NCBI GenBank assembly: GCA_950295325.1
Contig: OX485807.1
Location: 21,735,666-21,799,665, forward strand
Direction: 5' to 3'
Length of the DNA stretch: 64,000 bases
From: Polytrichum commune
Lineage: Eukaryota > Streptophyta > Polytrichopsida > Polytrichales > Polytrichaceae
The position numbers and the translations under genes are program-made. How positions within the stretch are numbered: the first letter of the stretch is position 1; the number at the start of each line of letters is the position of its first letter. Shown piece after piece: positions 1 through 11,290 of this stretch. Under the pieces are notes generated by a model that made no database searches, was not told where the DNA came from, and was given only the letters and a program-made list of their open reading frames with translations.

Positions 1-1026
1 TGAAGACGTCGAAGTGATCAGCGGTGGCTGCGTCTGGTCCTGGAATTAATAGACTGAGCATGATGAAGAATTTTTTAATTGTCAGCCACGGGGGTATGTT
101 GTAGTTCAATAATATGACTGGACACAAGGAATTTGTCGATCTTTTTTGTGAATATGGATTTAGGCCATCTGTACACATGCCTAAATGTATATTTCTACTA
201 TCGGCCTCAAACTCCCCATACCTATCTCGTACATGTTCCCATTGCAGGGAGTCATATGGCCCCCGCATTTTACCATCTCTCGAAATATTCTCTCCATGCC
301 ATGTCATTAATGATGCAAGTTGGGGAGTGAAGAACATCCTTCGGAGACGTGGCACAAGCGGAAAATGTCTCAATACCTTAATGGGGACTCTGGACACGCC
401 AACTTAAATCTACAAGCATCGCATATTGGACATGTTTCCCTTTCTGCGTGCTCACGCCTAAACAGAATACAACCATTCCTACATGCATGTATGGCTTCAT
501 GCCTCAATCCAAGTCGGTTCAGCATAGCCGTGGCCACCCCTTCGCTAGTGGGTAGCGAGTTCGGCAAAGGTAGTATCACCTTCGATAACAAGTGTAGTAA
601 TTCACTTATACAAGCATTGGTCACTTTGTGTGTGCGACAAACATTCATGAACATCAACGTCGTGTCTAGTCTAGAAACATTGGAGCCACAAAAGAGGGGG
701 GTTCTTGACTCATCATTAAGAGCCAAAACGCCCTCAAACATGGGAGGTCCGTTGTCCCCCTGTTCTTCTGAATTGCCCTCCCACTCCGCAATGTCTTCAG
801 CGTCGTCCTCGTCCACAACGCTTGTGCTATCCGACTTAGACGTGAACTCTGCAGAACCATCTGTACTCCAAACCCACAGCACTGCACATAAATGTCTCCA
901 CCTTCTGCCTCCCAGAGGCAGTAGTCTTAACACAAAACGAACATTTCCATAGTAGCCCAGCTGTGTCTCACTTCTGAACCTCACATTTAATTTGAAATTT
1001 TCTTTGCAGAGGTTCAAAACCAACAC
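1..1026 (-). pseudogene. CACTA (En/Spm) TNP2-type transposase fragment, broken, runs off left edge
   Basis: Read on the minus strand, 1026 down to 370 encodes a stretch typical of the N-terminal half of TNP2 transposases: an acidic segment, then the block 'NSLPTSEGVA...GLRHEAIHAC', the phrase 'CILFRREH', and a CPxC zinc-knuckle-like motif followed by CRFK. A one-base indel near 385-395 then shifts the frame. The next frame continues with 'KVLRHFPLVPRLRRMF', a segment resembling 'MTWH...MRGPYDSLQW', the DG motif (CTDGLNP) and 'YNIPPWL', and ends at the window edge in 'LSLLIPGPDA', all in the order known for transposase_21 (TNP2) proteins. The catalytic core would lie further left, outside the window. 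The frameshift makes it a pseudogene. Family assignment rests on recognised motif order, not on a database search. Confidence 0.8.
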
Positions 1027-1161
1027 TGAACTTCGTGGTCGTTGTCCAAACTCTCCCCCGTGTCCAAACTATTCTCTGTGGGGGGGGGGGGACACATTGC
1101 CTGTTGTATTGGCATCCATATGCCCAGCACAAACATCCCCAGTATGCGAACTCCCACCTAT

Positions 1162-1852
1162 CTATGACATTGCTTCTGAATGCAGCATGTCGGCAACCAC
1201 AAACACATCTGCCACCAGCTCAACGGCAGACCCTTCGACCACTCCCTGCATGTTTCCCCAACCTAGTTGCAAAATTGGGTCCATTGCCGCGTAATCATTC
1301 TCCCACTCCTCGTCTGAGTTGTCCCGCTCTTCGCCCTGCAAAGAATGTTCCCATGTTATATATAATCGGACATTGTTGTTCAACAAAATAGGGCATCATC
1401 CACTATTAGAGATGTTGCACATGTTTCAAGCAACCCTCATCCTATGTCCGCCTGTGTGCTTTATGATGGGGGCTATGTGGTGCAGCCATGAGCTGCATGC
1501 CACCACAACCATTAACAACATCAGCAACTGACGCCCAAGTGAATGAGGAAAATGTTCCATCAACGACACGCAGGGGGTTTACCTCTAGCGGCAACCTCTT
1601 CTTGGGGTGCCGGCCATAGTCTCGAAGATGCTTTGCATGTGTTGTCCGCAACAGAGGTCTGCCAAAAAGGCAGAGCGTGCATGGACACCTACTCGTCCTG
1701 TTGCCCATCCTCCGTTGTTGTTCACTTTCTCTATGCCACATTTTGGCATCCCTCAAAGCGATTCTACGTGGGTGTGTTGTTGGAAGTCTGTCATTGCGGC
1801 TGCCACGTTCCATGTTGCCGCTGAGTGCTTCTGGTATTTCACGGATTTGCAA
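1162..1852 (-). pseudogene. Probable N-terminal part of the same CACTA transposase
   Basis: Minus-strand frames upstream of the TNP2 block contain a Cys-rich segment ('RCPCTLCLFGRPLLRTTHAKHL', about 1690-1745) that resembles the transposase-associated N-terminal zinc-binding domain of CACTA elements (CPCxxC followed by a spaced His). A second acidic stretch lies at 1162-1386 ('EERDNSDEEWENDYAAMD'). Order and spacing fit a 5' part of the TNP2 gene with decayed frames or introns between the pieces. The exact structure cannot be settled from sequence alone. Confidence 0.5.
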
Positions 1853-3170
1853 TATTGTTCTCCCTCTCTGCTCGCATTCGTGTGTGCAATATCACCAACC
1901 TCCGTCACATGTTTCTTGCTTTGGTTTTCTTCGATTGTACCTAATACAACATAATTATGGATTGCCAATGCAAAGCATGCAGTGACCCAGGGCATTCCCT
2001 ACAGTAGCCTATGCGGAAGTACAAACAACATTGGCCAATTCAGAAGACAACCGCAACAGTACAGAATGCCCTTTTCAATTGCCACACACTCTGTGTCCAA
2101 TTCTGCGATGTCTATACAGTGAAACCAGAGCACACACTCCATGTCAGATGAACAAAAAGAACAACATTGTCTAGGGCTTTGAAAACGCTCAACACTACGG
2201 AACGGATGTGTGGCCGACAATCTCCCCATGTCGCATGCAGGGTCGTCCCTGATGCCACACACACTGTGCCACAAGACAAGAAACCATATATACAGTCGAC
2301 AACGACCAGGATGGACATAAGCCGCAAGGCAAAGATGCCGCCATATAACCATGCCCTTCCGATTCCAGCGCCCTCATGGAAGTGCGAGAAACCGAGCTTG
2401 TATTTGAAATACAGTCACATTCCACAATTTCATTTCCACAAATATGCGAAGACCAAGATCTATGTTGGTTTCCCAAAGTGATCCACCCCGAGTAATGACA
2501 TGGCACAAACATACAAGGTGTTTGTGGATCGGACGCACGTACCTTCCCCGATGAGGGTTTAGGGTGTTGAACAGTGGATGCAAGATCTTGGAGGATGTGT
2601 ATATCCGCGCTTGCGAGTGGGGGATGTGCACCACTCCATAAGGTACGCTAGCAGACGCCACCCACAAATACTGCTTTGCCTCCAAACACATGTGGTTCTA
2701 GTACAAGACTCTCCATCTCCACAAAGCACACACCATCCAAGAAAAAACCCTAAACCCCAAACCCAAGCAACATAGCAACATAGATGGAATCGCTGCAAAA
2801 CTCCCAATTCCAGCGCCAATCCATCAGTGGCAGCCGAACATGCCGCTGAAAAGGGGTGATCCTCTACGGACAAGCACGTATTGTTGCAGTGACGTCTGAA
2901 GCGATGTTGGCTTCTGCAATGCTCGAAACCCGTCGTGTTTGGTGTGGCTGCTATACATAATTGATGGCGATGCATACCGGTCTGCCGCATGTCTGGTGCT
3001 CTTGAGATTTAGGGCAAAGATGTCTTCTGCCTAGAATAGGGGCCCACCCACGTGACGGGCCACATCAGTCCTTGCCACCAGGTCAAAACACCGTGCACAA
3101 TGCAAATCTACAACAAAGTGGGCCTTGCGTGTCAGGCCACCGTGTCATAGGGACCCCCGCATTCTTATAG
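1853..3170. other. No gene recognised; probable 5' flank of the CACTA remnant
   Basis: Open frames on both strands here overlap each other and show no family motif. A short telomere-like stretch (ACCCTAAACCCCAAACCC) lies near 2748-2765; it is too short to be an interstitial telomere array and contains the plant telo-box AAACCCTA-like core. Nothing else is supported. Confidence 0.4.
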
Positions 3171-3242
3171 TGGGCAACTATACCAAAAATTATCATAAAC
3201 TTAAGCCTCAAGGTGTGAGAGTCGTGCAAGATTTTATAATGT

Positions 3243-4674
3243 TGTGACTAATGTGACTAATACCTCGCCAAAATATTAGTCACATTAGTCACATCATTAT
3301 ACAATCGTCTATAATTTCATTTTATTGTATATGAATTTGCATGTGAAACATTCCAATCATTACCATGCCAAAAGCAACACACTCCAACATGTACAAGACC
3401 ATTTCAACGATTTCTCAATTTCAAATTGAATTCAAAGCGAATAAAAAATAAAAAATAAAATCAATATGTCACAATATCTATTGACCGTAAAAACTTCCAA
3501 AATTCAAACTTCCTTGATGTAGCAACTGTACCAAAAATTATCATAAACTTAAGCCTCAAGGTGTGAGAGTCGTGCAAGATTTTATAATGTTGTGACTAAT
3601 GTGACTAATACCTTGGCAAGGTATTAGTCACATTAGTCACATCCTTATACAATCGTCTATAATTTCATTTTATTGTATATAAATTTGCATGTAAAACATT
3701 CCTATCATAACCATGACCAAAACCAACACACTCCAACATGTACTAGACCATTTTAATGATTTCTCAATTTCAAATTCAATTTAAAGAGAATAAAAAAAAA
3801 TCAAAACAACATGTCACAATATCAATTGACCGTAAAAACTTCCAAAATCCAAACTTCCTTGATGTAGCAACTGTACCAAAAATATCATAAACTTAAGCCT
3901 CAAGGTGTGAGAGTCGTGCAAGATTTTATAATGTTGTGACTAATGTGACTAATACCTTGGCAAGGTATTAGTCACATTAGTCACATCCTTATACAATCGT
4001 CTATAATTTCATTTTATTGTATATAAATTTGCATGTAAAACATTCCTATCATAACCATGACCAAAACCAACACACTCCAACATGTACTAGACCATTTTAA
4101 CGATTTCTCAATTTCAAATTCAATTTAAAGAGAATAAAAAAAATCAAAACAACATGTCACAATATCAATTGACCGTAAAAACTTCCAAAATCCAAACTTC
4201 CTTGATGTAGCAACTGTACCAAAAATATCATAAACTTAAGCCTCAAGGTGTGAGAGTCGTGCAAGATTTTATAATGTTGTGACTAATGTGACTAATACCT
4301 TGGCAAGGTATTAGTCACATTAGTCACATCCTTATATAATCGTCTATAATTTCATTTTATTGTATATGAATTTGCATGAAATTCCTATCATAACCATGAC
4401 CAAAACCAACACACTCCAACATGTACTTGACCATTCTAACGATTTTTCAAATTCTAATTGAATTTAAAGCAAATAAAAAATAAAAAATTCATTACAATAT
4501 GTCACAATATCAAATGACCGTAAAAATTTGCACAATTGAACCTTCTCTAATGTGGCAACTATACCAAAAATTATAACAAAGTTAAGCCTCACGGTGTGAG
4601 AGTTGTGCAAGATTGTATAACGTTGTGACTAATGTGACTAATACCTTGGTAGGGTATTGGTTACATTAGTCACA
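3243..4674. repeat. Five 51-bp palindromes, one per ~344-bp tandem unit (left array)
   Basis: Copies lie at 3243-3293, 3591-3641, 3935-3985, 4278-4328 and 4624-4674, spaced 343-348 bp. In the second, third and fourth copies the two 25-base arms, beginning TGTGACTAATGTGACTAATA, are perfectly complementary around one central base; the first and fifth have a few mismatches. Each arm contains the direct repeat GTGACTAAT twice. Such sites could be transposase-binding or cruciform-forming sequences; that is inference. Confidence 0.9.
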
Positions 4675-5002
4675 TCATTATATAATCTTATAAAATATTA
4701 TTTTATTATGTATAAAATTGCACGCAAACCATTCTTATCTTGACAATGACAAAAACCAACACATATTTATAGGTGTTTGGCCATTTTATTATTCTCTTAA
4801 TTTAAGCTAAATTTGAGGTTATTTAAAAACTACCATGATAGTATTCAATTAATTAGTAATTGAAATCATTTAAAATATAAAATTAAATAAATATGAGTTA
4901 CGTTATACTTAACATTTGTATATATGATGTTTTTACTTTATGCTCTTTAACTTTAATATATTTCTTTTATATTTAATATACATTTTGATTGGACCTTAAA
5001 AT

Positions 5003-5347
5003 TTGAGCCATTTTATAGATCCTAAACCGTTTTCTTACATCCTTTCGTCAAGAAATATATTCATTTATCTTAATTATATTATTGAATTTTTGTGCACAAT
5101 GGCATCCTCGTCAAACCATAAACCACGCAAATATGCTTTACTAGTAGATCATAAACTTTTGGAGGACGAAAACCTATATGAGCTAACATTCAATGAAATT
5201 GGATCTGTTGGATGCTCATATTTTGCACATCAGAAACGACAACGCGTGCGACAACGTCATTCAACAATGTATGTTATTCCTTGTGAATACACATTGAAAA
5301 ATGACATTTTCATAAAGTTGTTCAACGGTGAAAATGCAGATCTCTGA
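5003..5347 (+). pseudogene. Partial second copy of the foldback-core protein in the opposite arm
   Basis: This plus-strand frame is close to identical in protein to the first third of the 6451-to-5456 frame (MSHFIDPKPFSYILSSRN versus MSPFIDPKPFSYILSSRN), with a small in-frame length difference in an Arg-rich segment (KRQRVRQRHS versus KRQRHS). It ends at the same TGA codon. Similarity continues past the stop to about 5506, after which the palindrome arm ends. Confidence 0.6.
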
Positions 5348-5455
5348 AAAGGTACAATTATTCATCATTGTCATAAAGTATGTGATAATTGTCTTGAAAA
5401 AGTTCAGAGAGGAGGGGAAAACATGTAAACTATGTTCGAATATTTGGGACGTAGA

Positions 5456-6451
5456 TTACACATTGCATTGTAAGCCTATGTTGAATTTATGGAACTGTCG
5501 ATAATAAACATTAGGCAATCTCAATGTGGATGTATATGTGCCTTCGTCCAACATCTTTGGAATGTATATCAATATAACATGATCTAACCCCAAAGTCTTG
5601 GTATTAGAAGTTATTTTCACACCATCAAAGATGACGAGAGGTGAAGATATGGTAGGCACCAAATGTTCATCTTGGAAAACATCATCCCACTTGTAATCAT
5701 CATTGTTGTATTCTTCCATATTCCAATATGGTTTTGTGTTGGAGACAATCTTATGCTGATTCGATATATTAGAATGAGCAATATGCATTGTTATTCCCGT
5801 TGGCAAATTCAAAGCTTCAACAGTAGACTTGTACAATGCAGATGTATGTCTCACCTCACATTGAACAATCAACCCCAATAACAATTTATTTTTCTTGTTG
5901 TTAATAAATTTCTTGCAATCTTCAACAATTGCCTCATAATCTGAAAGAGTTTGAATTATGAAACCTCGACAGTTCCATAAATTCAACATAGGTTTACAAT
6001 GCAATGCGTAATTTACGTCCCAAAGATTCGAACATAGTTTACATGTTTTCCCCTCATCTCTGAACTTTTCAAGAAAATTATCACATACTTTATGACAATG
6101 ATGAATAATTGTACCTTTTCAGATATCTGCATTTTTACTGTTGAACAATTTACTGAAAATGTCATTTTTCAATGTGTATTCACAAGGAATAACATACATT
6201 GTTGAATGACGTTGTCGTTTCCGATGTGCAAAATATGAGCATCCGACAGATCCAATTTCATTGAATGTCAGCTCATATAGGTTTTCGTCCTTCAAAATTT
6301 TTTGATCTACTAGTGAAGCATACTTGCGTGGTTTATGGTTTGACGAGGATACCATTGTGCACAAAAGCTCAATAATGCAACTGAGATAAATGAATATATT
6401 TCTTGACGAAAGGATGTAAGAAAACGGTTTAGGATCTATAAAAGGGCTCAA
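5456..6451 (-). pseudogene. Foldback-core protein of unknown family, interrupted by one in-frame TGA
   Basis: A single minus-strand frame runs from the ATG at 6451 to the stop at 5456 (about 331 codons) with only one internal stop, TGA at 6121-6119. Before the stop the protein reads MSPFIDPKPF...; immediately after it comes a Cys/His-rich stretch (HHCHKVC, CKLCSNLW, ALHC) that could bind zinc, then an acidic and hydrophobic region ending in GLQCNV. I do not recognise the family. An opposite-strand copy of the first part lies in the other arm. The frame is AT-rich like the rest of the element. The TGA could be a nonsense mutation or mark an exon boundary; no clear splice sites were found. Confidence 0.5.
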
Positions 6452-6573
6452 ATTTTAAGGTCCAATAAAAATGTATATTAAATATAAAAGCAATATATAA
6501 AAGTAAAAGGGCATAAAGTAAAAACATCATATATACAAATTCATAAAAAATAAAAAATTCATTCCAATAATGA

Positions 6574-7316
6574 TGTGACTAATGTGACTAATACTTTGCC
6601 GAGGTATTAGTCACATTAGTCACCACATTATGAAATCTTCCACAACTCTCACACCTTGAGGCCTAAGTTTCTAATATTTTTATTCCATAGTTAGTATATC
6701 AAGGAAGTTTGAATTCTGGAAGTTTTTACGGTCAATTGATATTGTGACATTTTTTATTTTTTTATTGTTTTATTCTCCTTAAATTGAATTTGAAATTGAG
6801 AAATCGTTAAAATGGTCTAGTACATGTTGGAGTGTGTTGGTTTTGGTCATGGTTATGATAGGAATTTCTTCACATGCAAATTTATATACAATAAAATGAA
6901 ATTATAGACGATTGTATAAGGATGTGACTAATGTGACTAATACCTTGGCAAGGTATTAGTCACATTAGTCACATCATTATAAAATCTTGCACGACTCTCA
7001 CCTCGAGGCTTAAGTTTATGATAATTTTTGGTACAGTTGCTACATCAAGGAAGTTTGGATTTTGGAAGTTTTTACGGTCAATTGATATTGTGACATATTG
7101 TTTTGATTTTTTTGATTTTTATTCTCTTTAAATTGAATTTGAAATTGAGAAATCGTTAAAATGGTCTAGTACATGTTGGAGTGTGTTGGTTTTGGTCATG
7201 GTTATGATAGGAATTTCATGCAAATTCATATACAATAAAATGAAATTATAGACGATTGTATAAGGATGTGACTAATGTGACTAATACCTTGCCAAGGTAT
7301 TAGTCACATTAGTCAC
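6574..7316. repeat. Three further copies of the 51-bp palindrome (right array, inverted)
   Basis: Copies at about 6574-6622, 6923-6973 and 7267-7316, spaced 344-349 bp. The middle copy is a perfect 25+1+25 palindrome. Surrounding unit sequence is the reverse complement of the left array (for instance 'GTACATGTTGGAGTGTGTTGG' versus its complement on the left). Confidence 0.9.
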
Positions 7317-7533
7317 CACATTATAAAATCTTGCACGACTCTCACACCTCGAGGCCTAAGTTTGTGATAATTTTTTGTATAGTTGCTACATCAAGGAAGT
7401 TTGGATTTTGGAAGTTTTTATGGTCAATAGATATTGTGACATATTGATTTTATTTTTTTGATTTTTATTCGCTTTAAATTCAATTTGAAATTGAGAAATC
7501 GTTAAAATGGTCTTGTACATGTTGGAGTGTGTT

Positions 7534-8100
7534 GGTTTTGGTGACAGTGTGATGAAAAAAAACAGCACAAGAAGGAATCTGACGAGGAATATGAACAAGA
7601 AGGCAAACACAGAGTTTGCGAGGGAGATGAAGGAGTCATTGGCCAATGGCCGACCAACAACAATCAAAATTCAGGAGGAGAGTACAAATTTGAAGGCCAA
7701 GTGGCATGCAGCCGCCAAAGAGGTGGCGTACAAGCTCTTTGACCCGGGCAAAGAGATCTGGAAGGATTACAACATCTTTGAAAAGACTTTGGTTCACAGG
7801 GAGCTAGATGCACGGTACAAGTTTGACCCACCGCTGGACACCAGACGTGTTGACAAATATTTGAGTGGGCATTTGCGCACTCAAAGAGCAATATGGAAAC
7901 CACACTAGCAAAAATATGGCGACACACAAAGACACCACAACTGTCCCGAGGAGGCATGGGCAAAGCTAACGAAATGGTGGCCCACCCAAGCCTGCAAAGA
8001 GGAAGCTGCTGAGATGGCTAGCCGCAGGTCCAGGGTGCAGACGACCAGCAAGAACGGACGGAATTCGCTAATAGATAGAATGGATGGGGCGGTGAGTCAC
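7534..8100 (+). pseudogene. CACTA second-ORF-like (Ptta/En/Spm plant transposase) fragment
   Basis: The plus-strand frame 7546-7908, continued past one in-frame TAG, reads '...KEIWKDYNIFEKTLVHRELDARYKF...VDKYLSGHLRTQRAIWK' and then 'CPEEAWAKLTKWWPTQACKE' and 'SRRSRVQTTSKNGRNS'. The sequence of a W/F-rich block, an 'AWxxLxxWW' motif and a basic 'K/R-x-NR-like' tail is typical of the plant transposase (Ptta/En/Spm, transposase_24) domain of the second CACTA ORF. It directly abuts the right end of the foldback element. Motif-based call of moderate strength. Confidence 0.5.
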
Positions 8101-11100
8101 AGTCTTTAGTTTGCCATCCCAAAATATGTTCCATTTTTGTGCTCTTCCTCGCATTTCTGTAAGGGATGCAACATGTTGTAGGGAGTACATGTGGGCATGG
8201 AGTGTTTGTTTGGACATGTCCTAGCAATCAGACACATGCGCGTGTGGTTGCCCATATTACTGTCAATATCATGCAAGTGCTCTAGGTCATAGCGCAAACC
8301 TCAGGTTTAGTCCAACAATGCAATGTTTGTGTTTATTTGTGCAATTTGTGTAGCAGAAGAGGATCATGTGTTGTACACGTGTGGTCCCAGTCATTGCATG
8401 TGGGGGTCTAGTCTTAGAGAGCACCACGCATGGCAAGCAATAGCATTTCAATGCAATTTAGTATTGGAGAATGCATTTAGCATACACAAAGGTGGTCGCA
8501 AACTACAGAAAACGAGAAGGTCTTGTCAGTGGAGGACGACGACGAATGCTCGTCATATGCGACCGGATACTCCAATGAGGGGGATATGGAGCCCTTAGAA
8601 ATCGCAGAGACAGAAAACAAGGGAGAGGGGTTGACAACAGTGATTGCTGCAATTGAGGCCATTGGAGCAACACAAGCAACTGTGATCGAGAAGCTGAATG
8701 TCTTGGAGAGAGCATTGGCTACAGTGCAGTTTGATATGACATGGGTGCGCGATGACATCAAAGGGGTACATAATGTCATGGAGAACATTGCGGACCAAGT
8801 ATGTGGTCTGAAAGATGCAAGCGCCAAGGTGGACAGACTTTGTGAGCAAGTTTCGGTGGATGCCAATCCCAAGCAAACATGGAGAGGGGATACAGAAGTG
8901 GAGGATTGTCTGAAAGCCCCGAGTGCGAGCCCCCCCGCGCAGCGAGGCAGTATGCCTTGAAGACAAGGAGCTTTGCTTCAATTACAATGGACACGATGTT
9001 GTCAATTACATTGAAGAAACACAGACATTTAACGACAATGTCAATTTGGACATAGACATTGTGGGCACATCAGGGGGGAGGAAGGGAGTGCGTGGGGGCG
9101 TGGACGTGACGCATCACCCGCATTGTTCTCACCCCAATGCCAGCAAAAAAGGGCAAGCAATGATGCAGAAACTCTGGAAAAGGAGTCACAACAAATTGAA
9201 TTATCATGTCCGACCACTCAACTGCGAACACCGGTATCCGGTGCATCAATGTGGAAGGATTTCACTGTAGCTATTTGGGATTGGACAACACCTTCTGATC
9301 CTGGGAAAGGCAGAGATGAGGGTTGGGTGAGCACCAAAAAAACATGGTGGAACTCGCTCGATAGCACACAAGACAGGGTTAATAGAATGAGGGGACCATA
9401 GGGGGGAAGAACATGCCGCACTAAATTTGAATTTACCCCCGGAGAAACATGGGCCAACAGCAACAGCAGAGGAGAGAGGGGGCAATGCTGGAAGCAAAGG
9501 ACCAACTGGCGCAACAACAAAGGGGGGAAATGGAAGAGGGAGAGGCACGGCTCGTGCTCGACAGCCTCCTACGATGCAGCCTCGATATCACTCTGTGGTG
9601 AATCTTGCCAACCTGCAGGCTTTGCAAGCTATGATGGCATGTTTGTTTTTTCTTCATGTGGAAGGTGGGGAGGGAAAACGGGTGTGTTGTTGTACAATGG
9701 AACTGACTCACCAATTAACAATGGGTTCGGGGTTTGCACCCAGTGGGCACGGAGTGTTGGATTCTGTACCCAAGAAATGGAATAAAACCTGTTGGCGAAG
9801 GAATTGCAGGAGGCGCCCCCCCTCGCACAACACCGAGACGGGAAACAACCGGAGTTTCTTGATGTTGTTGTGTGAGAATGGGCAACAATATGTGAAGGTC
9901 ATAAAGGTGTTCAAAAAAAACGTGGAGTTGATGTTCATGCAGTCGGTCCCCAATATCCGTTACTTGGACAAGGCAGTGACACCACCTGCTCCCCGCGACA
10001 CCATGGCGAGGTGGTCTGTCAGATTTCTTGTGGACAAGAAGCAGGCTCCAGAAATGGTGGGGTGATTTTTGGGACGTTGTTGCACGCTGCTAGGAGGAGT
10101 GTCTGCAGTCCACTGCCAGGATGGCTGCAAAGAAAACTGGCATTTTTGTTCAACTGTAAATGCACAGAGTCATAATCATGGTGTATATGAAATGTAGATA
10201 TTTTTTGCAATTTTCACGGGAAGAAATCACATGTTGGTTTATGGTCAACATATGCCATTTTGAAGTGTACACAAAAACTATCCAAAGTAGACCATGTGCT
10301 TTAAAAAAATCAAAACAATGAAACTCCAGTTTATAGCTCCACAAAGGGGCATTTTGGCAGAATTGTTGTTGTAATTCATGATGTACAGTTCTTTGTTACT
10401 TTCCATGCATGAGGGACGGGATGCCGCATCCGTTTTGTGAATTGCAACTAGTAAGATATCCAAGGAAAGGAATCTTCTTAATTTTGATCTGAGTTATTAG
10501 AGTTCTATCCAGGTTAAGCCTAAGCTCAAGCCGCACTTCAATAAAAATGTAACCGAGTCAGAATGCAGCTTGGTACCATTGTGCTTCGGGAGAGCGGGCG
10601 AGGACGCTGACTACATGCTCGAGGGGGGGGGGGGTGGAGTGATGGATGCATGTGTGCGACTGAAGGGTTCCACGGAAGCCCACTATGTAGAAATTCCGAG
10701 TGTCATTTGCATTTGTTGGTTGTCGACAACAACTTTAAGAATGATGTGTTCATATGTGCAATGGAGGTGATGTGCAAGGAATGTGTGCAGGGAGGAAGGA
10801 ATGCAAGCGGGTAAAATATTATATGGCGGGAGGAAGCCCACCATGCCCTAGCGACATGTGGAGCGATACGCAAGTGGCAAATGCAGCACAGGGATGCACG
10901 ATGTGCACATGATACCGACAATACATCCCAATTTGTAAATATTTAATGTCAAATGGGAGATTTATGGTGGGGACCCCTTTGCATGTTGCCGCGACTAATT
11001 CCCTGTCTGTATGCATGCAACCATGGGGAGTCATGTTTTTGGAATGCTTTATGTGACATGCAGAGCTAAAGGCCTTTGAATACACGGCTGCAGCGGCAAT

Positions 11101-11290
11101 TGGAATCCGACACAGGCTAACCAATTGGAAAGGCATCTGTTTCAAGAATCGGATACATGGAGTGGGCGCTCTGATATGCAGGAGGAGGAGGAGGAGGGAG
11201 GCACACGGCTTGGAACCAGGCAATGCGGCGGAACGTATTATGGGCAATGTGGAGTGCCATTCATGTAGCAGTATAGACACAAATACGACC
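8101..11290. other. Decayed, TE-like region with short open frames
   Basis: Plus-strand open frames at 8523-8960 (acidic start, then a heptad-like helical stretch around 'IEAIGATQATVIEKLNVLERAL' that could form a coiled coil), 9123-9401 (Trp-rich end 'WDWTTPSDPGKG...WWNSLDSTQDRV') and 9427-10065 ('QQYVKVIKVFKKNVELMF') have no family I recognise. They lie downstream of the CACTA second-ORF fragment, so they may be its remaining exons; this is inference. The segment 10570-11290 also looks coding-derived but is broken in all frames. A run of G lies at about 10622-10634. Confidence 0.35.

Larger units (their letters stand above)
3175..7533. mobile_element. Foldback-type element: inverted arrays of ~344-bp tandem units around a coding core
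   Basis: The left side (about 3175-4800) holds five head-to-tail units and the right side (about 6550-7533) three units in opposite orientation. Each unit carries a palindrome (see repeats) and the same flanking phrases, e.g. 'AACTTAAGCCTCAAGGTGTG' and 'GACCGTAAAAACTTCC' on the left and their reverse complements on the right. Between the arrays, 4905-5506 and 5966-6545 are a further imperfect inverted pair with about 460 bp of spacer. The design (long inverted ends built of short tandem repeats, unique core with an ORF) is that of foldback transposons such as plant FARE-like elements; this placement is inference. The right array extends about 150 bp beyond the left one, so the outer ends are not symmetric and I cannot define a target-site duplication. 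Confidence 0.7.

Noticed and set aside
320-952. Plus-strand open frame of 210 codons
   Set aside because: It is the complement of the TNP2-like frame, which has clear family motifs on the minus strand.
2745-2766. Interstitial telomere
   Set aside because: Only about two degenerate telomere units are present.
3175-4700. Regularly spaced repeats resembling a CRISPR array
   Set aside because: Units are about 344 bp and similar over their whole length, with palindromes inside; this is tandem DNA in a plant nuclear context, not short repeats with unique spacers.
10819-11280. 153-codon minus-strand frame with a Leu-rich stretch
   Set aside because: Low-complexity Leu run from a GGA repeat on the other strand, no family similarity and no gene context.
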